Source of the DNA: JABCYV01 sp963696025
Lineage (GTDB): Bacteria; Acidobacteriota; Terriglobia; Terriglobales; Acidobacteriaceae
Length of the DNA: 64,000 bases
Assembly: GCA_963696025.1 (NCBI GenBank)
Contig: CAVOII010000004.1
Location: forward strand, 620,001-684,000
Reading direction: 5' to 3'
Part shown: positions 1 through 9,729 of the stretch, piece by piece
How positions within the stretch are numbered: the first letter of the stretch is position 1
Layout of the letters: each line of letters opens with the position of its first letter
Program-made: the position numbers and the translations under genes
The notes under the pieces: generated by a model
The model's database searches: none
What the model was told of the DNA's origin: nothing
Seen by the model: the letters and a program-made list of their open reading frames with translations, nothing else

Positions 1-3000
1 GGTGGCTCGGAACGGTAAGTGATGTTGAGCTTGTCGACCTTGCCATTCAGGACGAGCGTAATGTCGTAATCGCGGACGTGAGTGGAAGCCTCTAGATCAA
101 GCACGGGATCAGTGGTTACGGGGTTGGTAAACGTGACATCGCCGCGCTCGAGGCGATATTTGGCCCCATTGAAATAAACTTCGCCCTCGATGACATCGGC
201 GCGACCGAGAAGAACCGGTTTGGCGGCGGTGCCTCGCAGACGCAGATCAGCATCGCCAGAAAGTCGTACCACGGCGGTTTGCATTTGCAGTTCCGGAGCG
301 GTCACGATGTGAACATCAAGCCGGATTTGATTCAGCAGAGGATTGGTTTGCGGAAGCGCGGGAGTTTGCGCGCTGCGCGCAAGGTAGGCGCCGAAGTCAA
401 AACCAGGTGTCATAGCCAGGCGGTTGACGGTGATGTCGCCCGAGAGTGTGGAAGCTGAGCTTGTCCCTACAAAATGCAAATTGGCGGTGGCTGTGGAACT
501 GATGCCTTGCGGGTAGCGCAGACGCACATCCTGCCCTTGCACCGTGACATCGAAATTGAGTTCTTTGTTGTAGGAAGTGGCATAGCCGCCCAAAGTGATC
601 AAGCCTCCGCCAGTATGTGCGGTAAGAGATTCGATCTGCAGACGATCGCGGCTGAATATCAGGGAGCCGTTTATGTCGCTCAAAGCACTGGGCAGATCAC
701 TGTAGCTGACAAAGCCGCTCGTAATCTGGAGCCGGCCTTGGGTGGTTGGTTTGGCGACCGTGCCGGAAACCGCCACATCCACCGAGACCACACCAGAAGA
801 GATGAAGGCGGGATTGAAGCTCTCGATCAGCTTAAGATTGGCGCTGCCCTGGGCCCGCAGATCGAGTTGACGTTCGGCAGTCAGTTGCATGCTGCCGCTG
901 ACAGAAAGGTCGGTTCCCTCGCCGATCAGGCGCAACTGTTGAATGCTGAGCAATTGGCCGGAGACGGAGAAGCGAATAGGACCATTGTTGTGGACCTTGA
1001 AATTCTCCACGTCGGCGGAGAAATCGCTGAGATTACCCGTAATGCGCAGTTCACCGGGCCTAAGCAACGGACCCTCTACTAAGACGTTTCCCACGGTGGC
1101 CGAGTGCCCAGTCACGCGCCCTTTCAAATAGGTGCGCAGGAGGGAATCGACATCCAGGTGATCGAAGCGGAAGGCCAAGCTGGCAGGCCAGTCAGCGCGC
1201 AGAGTGATTTTGCCGTCGACGTCGAGCTCAGCGTGTTCGAATTGCGACCTGCCGGTGAGCTGGAGTTCCGGACCCTTAGTAACCGCATCGATAGTGAAAT
1301 CGCCAGCCCGCTCTTGGTCCAGCGTAAGATCGCGCAAATGGACGGCTGCGTTCACGACTGGTGCCTCAGGCGTGCCGGAACCTATTGCAGTGAAATCCAG
1401 GCGCCCGTCCACTGCAACCCGGCTGGTCTGCAGTCGGGGAATGCGGGCGAGATCAAAATTTGTGCCGGAGAGACTGAATCGAAAGGCACGGGTGTCAAGA
1501 TTGTAAGTCCCATTACCGCTGACCCTGGAGTCGTAATACCTAAGGAGGACGTTGTCGAAGGTGGCTTCGCCTTCGCTGAATCGGACGTCGGAGTTAAGCC
1601 GGTCCACGGGCTCGCCATAAATAATCGCATCAGTGAGTTGGACGCGCCCGTTGCCGCTGGGATCTGCCAGCGTGCCCGTTGCCTGGATAAAGAGTTCCAC
1701 GCGCCCGCTAATGGGATAGGTGTAACCCACGAGAGCAACGACCTCGCTGGCATCAGCGTCGTGAACGTTCACGCGCGCGTTGAAGGAACTCGTGTCGGTC
1801 AATCGCCGGTCTTGCAAACTGGCTGTCAGGTCGAAGGCGATGGCCGCGCTGCCGTGATGCAGTGTACCGTTGCGCGCCGCAAAGTTGCGCGGCGACAACC
1901 GTATGTCTGTGGTCAGGGAATCCCAATGCACTCGTCTTTCGGGGGTGCGTGAGGTGGCGGGGAGCAGCAGGTCGAAGCTCTGCGATTGAAGGCTGCCGGC
2001 AAAAGCGATGTTGGAAAGTTTACCCGTTGCGGTACCAAGGAACGAAGCGCGGCCATGCAGCGTTATGGGTACGTTTCCCTTATAGCCCACCGCGGTGAGC
2101 ACAGGTTGCCACTCGCCAAGGTCGGTTGTATCTAAAGAGAGCTTCAAGGTAGCGTGAGAAGACAAGGTGCCGGAGGCGTACACCTGGGTAGCTCGACTGG
2201 AGGCATTGAGTTCGGTAACTTCTATCTCGTCGGAAGCGGCACGGTATGCGCCACGGAAGTGCGCGCTTAAGGGAAATTGCGTGGCGGTGGGATGAGCCGG
2301 TGGCGCGGCATCGAGCAAGATTTCGGCTTCAGCACTGCGAAGTGACCGCCTCCAGCGCGCGTCAATGGTGCCACTGACAGCCGCAGCCAGATTGATGCGG
2401 TGGAAAGGGCGCGTCGGTGTAGACACGGCGGCAGTTATCTCGCCGGCGGATAAGTCCTTCATTCGCAGGTGAGCAAAGCCCCTCTGCTCTTCGGGCCGTT
2501 TTCCTTTAGTCAGCTTACTGGCAGCGCCTGAGTTGAGCCACTGCGCGATTTCCGCGTCGCCAGAGACGATCCCACCCAGGAGCCTCGCCTGAATTTGAGA
2601 AAGTGACAGTCTCTGTGGATCGACAGCAAATTGCGCGTTGACGTTGGACGCGCGCAGGCCGACGGCACGATCCTTGTACTCGAAGTCGTGCAGCAAGATC
2701 TTTCCCGCAGACGAGAAGTCAGCCGCGAACCAGGAACCGTTGCCGCTAGCCTGAAGGACGCCATGCCGTACCTCGGGGCGGCGCGCAATCGCGGCCGCTT
2801 CCGCGAGGTCCAGCGTGATGTTGTAATCGGCTTCGATTCTTGGCTGGCGAAAATCTGTAATTCGACCGCTAGCTTGAAGCAGAGAACGTCCGGAGGTCGC
2901 TTTCAGTGACGTGATTTCAACATTGTTCCGGCCGAGGGTGAAGTGTGCCTCGGCCGTCCAGGCAATGGGCCGGTAGCCGCTGAAAATGGTGTCTACCTTA

Positions 3001-3611
3001 CCCAGCAGCACATTGCTGTAGAAGCGGCGCAGCAGCAGCGAGTAGGTCATGTCGGCGGATACGTCTTTGACTACAAAGTCGAGAGGAATTTTCTGGTCCG
3101 CCCAAAGGAATTCGCCGTGGCGCACTTCGAGGCGGCTGATGGATAACGCAAACAGTTGCTGTAAGGGTGTCCTTCCGGGCGTCGGCGGTAATCGAGGCTG
3201 AGGCTGGTTAGTGGCGCCGTCCGGGTACACAATGATGTGCACCACCGGATGATCAAGCACAAGCGAGCTGAATCCGAACTGGGTTCCCAAGAGCGAAATG
3301 ATTTGGATCTCGGCGACGAGCCGCCCGACGTGAGCATACGGAACTTCGTCTGCGGTCTCGCGACCATGGATGGTGAGGTTTTCCGCTTCAATGCGCAGGC
3401 GAAAAGGAGAAGTATGAAAGCTACCCAAATCGACGCGGCCACCGGTAATCCGTTCCAGTTCACTTACGACGCGGCGATGTACCAGGACCTGAAAAGACTC
3501 TGTGGTCGAGTACCAGGCAAGACCGGCCAGCGCAAGCATGCCGGCGACGGTTAAAAGCAACAGATACTTCCAGACCTTGCGCCGACCCGGCTTAGCGCCG
3601 GTCTCCGTCAT
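1..3611 (-). CDS. tamB: TamB-like translocation/assembly protein, partial (C-terminus off the left edge)
   Basis: The frame is open on the minus strand from an ATG at 3611 to the window edge (about 1203 codons). A basic N-terminus followed by one membrane segment (residues about 13-33) leads into a very long, beta-rich, low-cysteine body, as in the AsmA/TamB superfamily. At the truncated end the chain reads ITYRSEPP, matching the start of the conserved C-terminal TamB domain (DUF490), where an S-[DE]-P-P-L motif is usual. Known role: TamB spans the periplasm and works with an Omp85 protein in outer-membrane biogenesis or lipid transport. The ATG overlaps the stop of the surA-like gene as ATGA, so the two are translationally coupled, in one operon with bamA. 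The frame was read from the sequence by eye; no internal stop was noticed. Function by family. Confidence 0.85.
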   Translation of the reverse strand, partial: MTETGAKPGRRKVWKYLLLLTVAGMLALAGLAWYSTTESFQVLVHRRVVSELERITGGRVDLGSFHTSPFRLRIEAENLTIHGRETADEVPYAHVGRLVAEIQIISLLGTQFGFSSLVLDHPVVHIIVYPDGATNQPQPRLPPTPGRTPLQQLFALSISRLEVRHGEFLWADQKIPLDFVVKDVSADMTYSLLLRRFYSNVLLGKVDTIFSGYRPIAWTAEAHFTLGRNNVEITSLKATSGRSLLQASGRITDFRQPRIEADYNITLDLAEAAAIARRPEVRHGVLQASGNGSWFAADFSSAGKILLHDFEYKDRAVGLRASNVNAQFAVDPQRLSLSQIQARLLGGIVSGDAEIAQWLNSGAASKLTKGKRPEEQRGFAHLRMKDLSAGEITAAVSTPTRPFHRINLAAAVSGTIDARWRRSLRSAEAEILLDAAPPAHPTATQFPLSAHFRGAYRAASDEIEVTELNASSRATQVYASGTLSSHATLKLSLDTTDLGEWQPVLTAVGYKGNVPITLHGRASFLGTATGKLSNIAFAGSLQSQSFDLLLPATSRTPERRVHWDSLTTDIRLSPRNFAARNGTLHHGSAAIAFDLTASLQDRRLTDTSSFNARVNVHDADASEVVALVGYTYPISGRVELFIQATGTLADPSGNGRVQLTDAIIYGEPVDRLNSDVRFSEGEATFDNVLLRYYDSRVSGNGTYNLDTRAFRFSLSGTNFDLARIPRLQTSRVAVDGRLDFTAIGSGTPEAPVVNAAVHLRDLTLDQERAGDFTIDAVTKGPELQLTGRSQFEHAELDVDGKITLRADWPASLAFRFDHLDVDSLLRTYLKGRVTGHSATVGNVLVEGPLLRPGELRITGNLSDFSADVENFKVHNNGPIRFSVSGQLLSIQQLRLIGEGTDLSVSGSMQLTAERQLDLRAQGSANLKLIESFNPAFISSGVVSVDVAVSGTVAKPTTQGRLQITSGFVSYSDLPSALSDINGSLIFSRDRLQIESLTAHTGGGLITLGGYATSYNKELNFDVTVQGQDVRLRYPQGISSTATANLHFVGTSSASTLSGDITVNRLAMTPGFDFGAYLARSAQTPALPQTNPLLNQIRLDVHIVTAPELQMQTAVVRLSGDADLRLRGTAAKPVLLGRADVIEGEVYFNGAKYRLERGDVTFTNPVTTDPVLDLEASTHVRDYDITLVLNGKVDKLNITYRSEP

Positions 3612-4294
3612 TGCGTCCCGTCTCCGGGGCCAGGCGAGACCTCGGTACGGATTTCACTTCCGGACCGCAGATTCTGGAGCCAGGCGATGAGCAGTTGGTT
3701 CACTTTCTCCTGGGTAAGCAGCTCTTTGATTTTCGGAGTGACCTCATCCAGGGGCACCTCTTTGGCGCCCTGCTGGCGAAGTTGTGGAAGCAGTTCCTGA
3801 TTGTAGTAACTCTCTACACTCTTGGAATCGATGTTGACCCCAGGACGGAGCCGCGCGTCCACCAGCCATGTCAATTCCAGTTGAATCGCGAGGCGTTTCT
3901 TGAGCTCATCCAGGGTCAGTCCATAGCGTGCAAGTGTGGCCGCCCAGCCGGACTCGGTTTCGGCGCCAGGATATTGCTTGCGGATCTGCTCGATATGCTT
4001 CGCCACTTTCTCTGGGGATACTTGCGGAGAATCGAAGGCACGCACCTGCTCACGCAGCAACTCCTGATCAATCAGACGGTCAAGCGCCGATTTGCGATCC
4101 TCTGGCGTGATGCGATCTAAGGAACGTCCGTCGATGAATGCCTCGTAGCGAAGTCCGTCATCCCAATCGCTTTGGCAAATGATGTGCCCGTTGACCGTGG
4201 CCACGATGCGGTCGATGATGTCGCCGGCAGGAGCCGGGATTGAAGCCAGGCACAACATCACAGCCCAGGAGAGGATGAATAGCTTTTTGGTCAT
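3608..4294 (-). CDS. SurA N-domain-like periplasmic chaperone (no PPIase domain)
   Basis: 228 aa. Residues 1-24 form a signal peptide (MTKKLFILSWAVMLCLASIP then APAG). The mature part begins IIDRIVATVNGHIICQSDW, the classical SurA/parvulin-chaperone N-domain opening, followed by helices resembling SurA_N. There is no recognisable parvulin PPIase domain, so the protein is about half the length of E. coli SurA. It is expected to escort outer-membrane proteins through the periplasm, which fits its place between bamA and tamB. The ATG overlaps the bamA stop as TAATG, and its TGA overlaps the tamB start as ATGA, so one transcript with coupled translation is likely. Alternative: a SurA-like lipoprotein-independent chaperone of unknown client range. 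Confidence 0.8.
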   Translation of the reverse strand: MTKKLFILSWAVMLCLASIPAPAGDIIDRIVATVNGHIICQSDWDDGLRYEAFIDGRSLDRITPEDRKSALDRLIDQELLREQVRAFDSPQVSPEKVAKHIEQIRKQYPGAETESGWAATLARYGLTLDELKKRLAIQLELTWLVDARLRPGVNIDSKSVESYYNQELLPQLRQQGAKEVPLDEVTPKIKELLTQEKVNQLLIAWLQNLRSGSEIRTEVSPGPGDGTQ

Positions 4295-7200
4295 TAGAAA
4301 GTCTGTCCAATACTAAAGTAAACGTTGAAATGGCTCGCGTGTTGTGGCGCGAAGTAAGTAAGAGAGTTGTCGCTATTCGTTAGACAGTATGCCTTCTGCG
4401 CCGGAGTACTGGAATTGGGCGTAGTCTGACAACTGGGAAACGCAGGCGGATTCAGATTGTACCCGAAATCGAAGCGCACCGGGCCGACAGGTGTCTTGTA
4501 GCGCACCCCTAGTCCGATGGCATGGGAAATGTAGCTGTAGTCGCATTGATTGGCGGTGGTTGTCTGGAAGCACGATTGAGAATTTTTCTGCTGCCAGCGC
4601 AACAGATTGTCGAGCATGTCGCGCCCATTCACAAAGACGTTTCCGGCATCGTGAAAGATGGCAAAACTAATGTTCTCCTGGAAGAAGGGTAGCGTTGGCG
4701 GCGGCATCCGGAGCTCCAAATTGTTCAAAAACAGGCCGCTACCACCTATCGGAAACCCGGTAACCGGGTCGCGCGGGCCTGCCTGGTTTAACCCGAATCC
4801 GCGGTGGGAGTTGCCCCCTCCGGAAAGAAAACGTTCGGGAAGCGGTATCAGGGTCACATTCGAGCAGGTGGTCTGGGTCAGCTGGGGACAGGACTGGCCC
4901 GGCGGCAGAATGGAAGTGTTGCCATAAGCGGTCTCAACCCCAATCCGCGTGGAGCGAGCGAAAACAAATTTTCGACCCTGCTTTCCGAAGCTGTAGTACG
5001 TGGAATTCTGGATCAGTACCCGGCTGAAATCGGCTTCTGATCCGAAATGACCGTCGGCGACGCCAGCATCCACCGTGTTGTAGCTACCCTTGGTCGTTTC
5101 GAGGTCATCGTCGCGGTGATTACGGATGTAACTGAAGCCGGGCATTCCTACCCGCGTGGGTAACGACAGCAAGGGAATAAGGTTCTCACCGATTTCTAAA
5201 TTCGAGGCCTTGACTCGCCGGTAAGTGAAACGATAATCCATCAGGCTGGTTTTCTTCCCGGCGGAATTCTTGGCGAGTATCTGTTCAGCCTGTATCGATG
5301 ACTCAAGGCGTTGGGAAGTGAAGGTGGTAATGTCGACGGTATTGTCGTAGAAGCCAGTGAGCGTTAGCCGCCAGTCGGGACTCTTGAACAGGCGCGGGGC
5401 GTCGTAGCTGATGAGTCCGCGCTGCTGCAGTCGCCCGACATTAGTCTTAAACGTGACGCTGTTGTTGCGGCCGCGAAGATTAATGCGCGTGACTCCGAAA
5501 GATACGCGTGGGCTCACTCCAGTTTGGCCGAGAGGCTGGCTGGTGCCGATACTAGGCTGACCGGTCTGAAACTCGAATCCAACACCGTAGTTGAAGGTGT
5601 AACGCTTGGCTTCCTGGACGACGACCAAAACATTCTTTTCCCGCTCGGTTCCCTCGGGATTTTGAACGGCGGTATCCACCTGGCTAAAGATGCCGAGGTC
5701 ATACAACTTCCTTTGGGTCTCCAACATGTCAATCTGGCTGAGGGGCTCGCCCGATTTCACCTGGACCTCACGCTGCACGACAACGGGACGGGTGTAGTTC
5801 AAGCCGGAGACAAGCACCTGGTCGACGAAAACTCGTTCTCCTTCGCGGATAGTGAAAGTAACATCCACGCGATTGGGATTGCTTGATGAAGGTTTGGCCG
5901 AGGCTTGGAAGGTGGCATCGGGAAATCCGCGATTGAAGTAGTAGTTCAGGATGTTGTCCCGGTCTTGCGCGATGTAGTACTCCGAAAAGGCCTGATTTTC
6001 CTGGGTGTTGATTATTTTGCGGAGGTCGTCTTCAGAAAAGGTTTTATTGCCAATGATTTGCAGCGCTTCAACTAAAGTCTGAGGACCCAAATTCACTTCC
6101 AATTTCACCGCAAGCTGGTTTGCCCGGCCCCCGTAGTTGTCATCTACGGTACTTGTGATTTTGACTTGCTGGAAACCGTTGGCCCGGTACATATCTTCGA
6201 GACCGCGAATGTCATCGTTGAGCAGGGCCTGACTATACCGGCCTTTCGAAAAAAAACGCCCAGCAGGTTGCACTTGCATGCGCGAACGAAGCGTTTCTTC
6301 AGGAAATCCCTTGTCTCCGACCATGTTGCCCGCGATCTCGACTTTCACCAGCTTGTGGTGCGGGCCAGCATCAATGTCGTAGACGACGCGCAGTTCGTTG
6401 CCGCCGGGAGGAGAGCTTTTTTTTAAGTCCACTTTGGCATCGAAGTGGCCCTTGCTCTGCAGGTAGTTCAGCAGGTTACGCCGCCCTTCATTTAACAGAT
6501 CATCATCAAGCGCACCCTCCTCGTAAACCGGGATCGTTCGCTTGAGCACGCTGCGGCTGATCCGGAAGCCCTCCGTAATGATATTCACCTTCGGGCCGGC
6601 AGCGATATCGAAGGTGTAGTCGACGGCGTTGGCCGCCGGACGATAGGTGCGCGATGATACGACCACCTGTGCCAGCAACAGGTCCCGCTTCTGATATTTC
6701 TTGTGCAGTCGATCGAGAGCGCGATTGATCAGCTGCATCGTTACGGGATCGCCGGGATGTACCTTGGCAATGTCCTGAATCTGCCCCTCGGAATAGCCAG
6801 GAGTGCCGGTGACGGTTACGTGGCCGACGTGCGCCTGCGGACCAGGACGAATACTGAATCGGATGTCGATTTGTTCAGTTTGCGGATGTTTTTGTTCGTC
6901 GGCGCTAACGGTGGACTGGTAGTAGCCATTTTCCTCCATCAGCCGCTTAATCCCACTCAGTGCACGATCGAGCTTTTCGCCGGTAAACACTTCCCCCAGC
7001 TGAAATTTGGAGGCATTCGCAACCTGATTTTCAGTCGGCCGGTTGGGTGTGCCTTCCACCGTGATTTGGCCCACGAAATAGTTTGCGGTGGTGATGAAAG
7101 ACAGTACAACCCGGCCGTCACCGGTTCGCGTGGCTTCCACTCGAACGTCGTCGAAGCGGCCGGTGGCGTGCAGGGCCTGAATACTCTCGCGAATGCGGTC

Positions 7201-7506
7201 ACGATCCAGAGGCTCGCCAGACTTTTGCGGAATCAATTGACGCAGGCGTTCAAGATCAGCCTGCGAAACGCCGGGGAACTCGACGCTGGCCACCCCAAGA
7301 CCTTCGTACGATGACGTACCGCTCTGAGCCGGTTGAGATTTCGTTCCCTCTCCAGCTGGTTGTGACGGCGGATTTTCCTGGGCGGCGGATTCCTGTGTCG
7401 GCGTGGGCAACGGGGAACCCGCGTCGTTACTCGCTGCTGCTGGCCCGGCGAAGGTGGCCATGAGCGCCCATGCCAGGGCTGTGAGCAGTGCTCCCCTCAG
7501 ACGCAA
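4294..7506 (-). CDS. bamA: BamA/TamA-type Omp85 outer-membrane assembly protein
   Basis: 1070 aa. Residues 1-26 are a signal peptide ending near AAASN, then a Pro/Gln/Ser-rich linker. A series of POTRA repeats covers roughly residues 70-640 (for example a repeat starting VASVEFPGV and later ones with GNKTFSEDDL and VLVSGLNYT). The C-terminal 400 residues are an Omp85 barrel with a GRNNSV strand and a chain end of IGQTF, the terminal aromatic expected of an outer-membrane barrel. It is longer than E. coli BamA (about 810), consistent with extra POTRA or linker sequence. First gene of the operon with the SurA-like and TamB genes. Divergent from the ThiF gene, with about 120 bp between them that must hold both promoters. 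Confidence 0.92.
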   Translation of the reverse strand: MRLRGALLTALAWALMATFAGPAAASNDAGSPLPTPTQESAAQENPPSQPAGEGTKSQPAQSGTSSYEGLGVASVEFPGVSQADLERLRQLIPQKSGEPLDRDRIRESIQALHATGRFDDVRVEATRTGDGRVVLSFITTANYFVGQITVEGTPNRPTENQVANASKFQLGEVFTGEKLDRALSGIKRLMEENGYYQSTVSADEQKHPQTEQIDIRFSIRPGPQAHVGHVTVTGTPGYSEGQIQDIAKVHPGDPVTMQLINRALDRLHKKYQKRDLLLAQVVVSSRTYRPAANAVDYTFDIAAGPKVNIITEGFRISRSVLKRTIPVYEEGALDDDLLNEGRRNLLNYLQSKGHFDAKVDLKKSSPPGGNELRVVYDIDAGPHHKLVKVEIAGNMVGDKGFPEETLRSRMQVQPAGRFFSKGRYSQALLNDDIRGLEDMYRANGFQQVKITSTVDDNYGGRANQLAVKLEVNLGPQTLVEALQIIGNKTFSEDDLRKIINTQENQAFSEYYIAQDRDNILNYYFNRGFPDATFQASAKPSSSNPNRVDVTFTIREGERVFVDQVLVSGLNYTRPVVVQREVQVKSGEPLSQIDMLETQRKLYDLGIFSQVDTAVQNPEGTEREKNVLVVVQEAKRYTFNYGVGFEFQTGQPSIGTSQPLGQTGVSPRVSFGVTRINLRGRNNSVTFKTNVGRLQQRGLISYDAPRLFKSPDWRLTLTGFYDNTVDITTFTSQRLESSIQAEQILAKNSAGKKTSLMDYRFTYRRVKASNLEIGENLIPLLSLPTRVGMPGFSYIRNHRDDDLETTKGSYNTVDAGVADGHFGSEADFSRVLIQNSTYYSFGKQGRKFVFARSTRIGVETAYGNTSILPPGQSCPQLTQTTCSNVTLIPLPERFLSGGGNSHRGFGLNQAGPRDPVTGFPIGGSGLFLNNLELRMPPPTLPFFQENISFAIFHDAGNVFVNGRDMLDNLLRWQQKNSQSCFQTTTANQCDYSYISHAIGLGVRYKTPVGPVRFDFGYNLNPPAFPSCQTTPNSSTPAQKAYCLTNSDNSLTYFAPQHASHFNVYFSIGQTF

Positions 7507-7627
7507 ACCGGCTCCTCGACGTGGGTGTTGGCAGCTAAATGGTTCGATGAACTGGTATCAGGCAATGTTGTATTAGGCCAGGTAAACCCAGCGGCACCTA
7601 TAATAATGGTTTGCAGGCCGGAGACCG

Positions 7628-8653
7628 GTGATCTCTTTGGATCTGGACGAGCGATATTCGCGACAGGTGCTTTTCTCTGGCATCGGTGTCGAAGGCCAAC
7701 TCAAGCTGGCGGCGGCGCGGGTAGTCGTAGTGGGCTGCGGCGCCACCGGCTCAGCCCTGAGTTCCCTTCTAGCCAGGGCGGGTGTGGGTGCGATCCGAAT
7801 TATCGACCGCGACTATGTTGAGCTCAGCAATTTGCAGCGCCAGTCGCTATTCGATGAGGCTGACGCGGCCGAATCGCTACCTAAGGCGATTGCAGCTGCA
7901 AGAAAGATTGCGTCATTCAATTCGAAGATTGTGGTCGAGCCCAAGGTCGCTGATTTGACTCCCGCGAACATCGAGGATTTGTTTGGGGGAATGCAAGTGG
8001 TCCTCGACGGCACCGACAACTTCGAGACGCGCTATTTGATCAATGATTTTGCAGTGAAGAGTTCCCTGCCCTGGATCTACACCGCGGCGGTCGGAAGCTA
8101 TGGCGTCAGCTTGAATGTTTTGCCGGGACGGACTGCATGCGTGGCCTGCATCTTTCCTGATTCTCCGCGAGGAGCGCTTGAGACTTGCGAGACGGCTGGC
8201 ATCCTCAATTCGACGGTAAACCTGGCCGCTTCCATCGCCGCTACCGAGGCCTTAAAGTTGCTGGTCGGCGCGGTAGGTCAGATGCGGCGGACACTACTCT
8301 CTTTCGACCTGTGGTCGAACCAACGAGCCGAACTCGCGGCAGAACACCCGCGAGAGGACTGCCGGGCGTGCGGCCAGCGCGAGTTTATTCATCTGGCAGG
8401 AGAAGGACGTCCACACATCACCCTGTGCGGGAGAAATTCTGTACAAATTCACGAACGTCACCGGCCAGTTGACCTCGCCGAAATGACCAACCGGCTCAAA
8501 GCTCATGGAACGGTGAGGCACAACGATTTTGTCCTGAAATTCTGGCGCGAACCCTATGAAATGACTCTGTTTCCGGACGGCCGGGCAATCATCAAAGGCA
8601 CAACGGACACCGCGGTGGCAAGGAGTCTATACGCCAGATATGTGGGCAATTAG
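7628..8653 (+). CDS. ThiF/MoeB/HesA-family E1-like adenylyltransferase
   Basis: 341 aa, GTG start. The Rossmann ATP site GCGATGS lies at residues 36-42, followed by the family motif IIDRDYVELSNLQRQ. The DGTDNFETRYLIND stretch is the conserved adenylation core. The motif CETAGIL carries the cysteine expected near the thiocarboxylate-forming step. Two CxxC pairs (CVAC and CRAC) are the structural zinc site. About 80 extra C-terminal residues follow the usual E1 core. Family role: adenylates the C-terminal Gly-Gly of a ubiquitin-like sulfur carrier (ThiS or MoaD) for thiamine or molybdopterin synthesis. With thiD only 6 kb away thiamine is possible, but the sequence does not settle which carrier is used. 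Confidence 0.85.
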   Translation: MISLDLDERYSRQVLFSGIGVEGQLKLAAARVVVVGCGATGSALSSLLARAGVGAIRIIDRDYVELSNLQRQSLFDEADAAESLPKAIAAARKIASFNSKIVVEPKVADLTPANIEDLFGGMQVVLDGTDNFETRYLINDFAVKSSLPWIYTAAVGSYGVSLNVLPGRTACVACIFPDSPRGALETCETAGILNSTVNLAASIAATEALKLLVGAVGQMRRTLLSFDLWSNQRAELAAEHPREDCRACGQREFIHLAGEGRPHITLCGRNSVQIHERHRPVDLAEMTNRLKAHGTVRHNDFVLKFWREPYEMTLFPDGRAIIKGTTDTAVARSLYARYVGN

Positions 8654-8694
8654 GCGTTGTTTCGTCCGAGATACGTTGTAAAGGAGCGCTTAGT

Positions 8695-9063
8695 ATGCAA
8701 TCAGTTTCTCCTGATTTCGCACAACTGAAAGCCAAGATGAAAGCGAGCTGGATGGCTGGAGACTTCGGCCAGATCGCGAACTATAACGTCAAGGCAGGCG
8801 AGGAGTTCGTGGCGCGCACCGAGATCAAACCAGGCTGCCGCCTCCCTGGGTCCAGTTCAATTATCCGTTTGGTCCAAAAGAGGTTGTAGATTCTTCCGCC
8901 AATACTTCGGTCCTACGCAGTCTCATTCTTAAGACCGGACCAACAGGGCCAATCAGATTTGGCTTCGCAGTTGGCATCGCTATGGACTGAGCACAACCAG
9001 GCCACCGATGGTACCTGCAAGGTTGAAGCTGAGTACCTCGACGTTAGGGCAATTCGAGCCTAA
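8695..9063 (+). pseudogene. Decayed class I SAM-dependent methyltransferase
   Basis: A good ribosome site (AAGGAG) precedes an ATG opening a 64-aa frame. Its first part (KASWMAGDFGQIANYNV, then GEEFVARTEIKPGCR) matches the N-terminus of a common methyltransferase family, where a VLDVACGTG SAM motif should follow. Instead the sequence jumps directly to what is normally a later segment (VQFNYPFGPKEVVD), then needs at least two frame changes to continue as FRQYFGPTQ and DQQGQSDLASQLASLWTEHN, ending at a stop at 9061-9063. The SAM-binding core has therefore been deleted and the rest is frameshifted. Recognition of the family is from memory of its conserved segments; the loss of the core is seen directly. 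Confidence 0.75.
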
Positions 9064-9150
9064 AACCCGCGTCAGATTGGCCTTCAGACATCCCCACCGG
9101 TCGATATAGAATCTCAAGGCTTAAGTAGTCTTTAGTCGCGGGAGGTTCCC

Positions 9151-9696
9151 ATGCGTCAATCAATCAGTCTCTGCGCGATTGTCTTATGCGCGATCGTCTT
9201 GCTGTCTGCCTTGGCCGCGGCTCAGGTCACGGTGAATTCCGGCTACGCCACCTACTGGACACCGCCGCCGGGCATGTATGCGGCGCCTTTCGTCCCGCTG
9301 GTGACCACTCCTATCGTGGATCTTGGAACTCCTCCTCTGCAGGTGGGTGCAAGCAATGCGACAGTTGGCAACGTCGCAGGAGCCACCACCTCGACCTTGT
9401 CTCTCGATATGGCGGGGCCGAGCGCGATGTTCGCCCTGCCGGCTTGGTATGGTCAGGCAGTTCCGTCAGAACTTGAAGAAAAAAACAGCTCCGCCGAAGC
9501 GAGAGGCGCACCAACGCAGCAAGGATTCGACCTTGGAGTGGCCTCATTCCAGACCGACGCCGGCGTCGCTCGCCTGCTCGGCGAGCATAGGACGCGAGAC
9601 CATGCACAGCGCGTCTACACCAACGACGATATCGCGGGTCTCGATGAAGCGAACGGGATGGTGAAGTTCGGCGGAAAGACGGAACGGATCGACTAG
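9151..9696 (+). CDS. Hypothetical exported protein
   Basis: 181 aa. The strong ribosome site GGGAGG lies just upstream of the ATG. Residues 1-25 are a textbook signal peptide ending ALAAAQ. The mature protein is Thr/Pro/Ala-rich at first, with no cysteine, then turns charged in the last 60 residues (ending KTERID). No domain was recognised. It stands alone, convergent with aroA, after the ruined methyltransferase gene. Periplasmic or surface localisation is predicted; function unknown. Confidence 0.7.
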   Translation: MRQSISLCAIVLCAIVLLSALAAAQVTVNSGYATYWTPPPGMYAAPFVPLVTTPIVDLGTPPLQVGASNATVGNVAGATTSTLSLDMAGPSAMFALPAWYGQAVPSELEEKNSSAEARGAPTQQGFDLGVASFQTDAGVARLLGEHRTRDHAQRVYTNDDIAGLDEANGMVKFGGKTERID

Positions 9697-9724
9697 CCGG
9701 ATCGAATAAACCGGGTCGAATAAA
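9697..9724. repeat. 14-bp tandem repeat between convergent genes
   Basis: Two units, CCGGATCGAATAAA and CCGGGTCGAATAAA, abut directly after the stop of the exported-protein gene. They differ at one base. No hairpin typical of a terminator is seen here. Confidence 0.6.
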
Positions 9725-9729
9725 TAAGT

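Noticed and set aside
474..1952. Long plus-strand frames opposite tamB
   Set aside because: They mirror the minus-strand tamB frame, lack ribosome sites and have no recognisable domain.
3611..4120. 169-aa plus-strand frame opposite the surA-like gene
   Set aside because: Antisense shadow; the minus strand has a signal peptide and a SurA-type domain in the proper operon.
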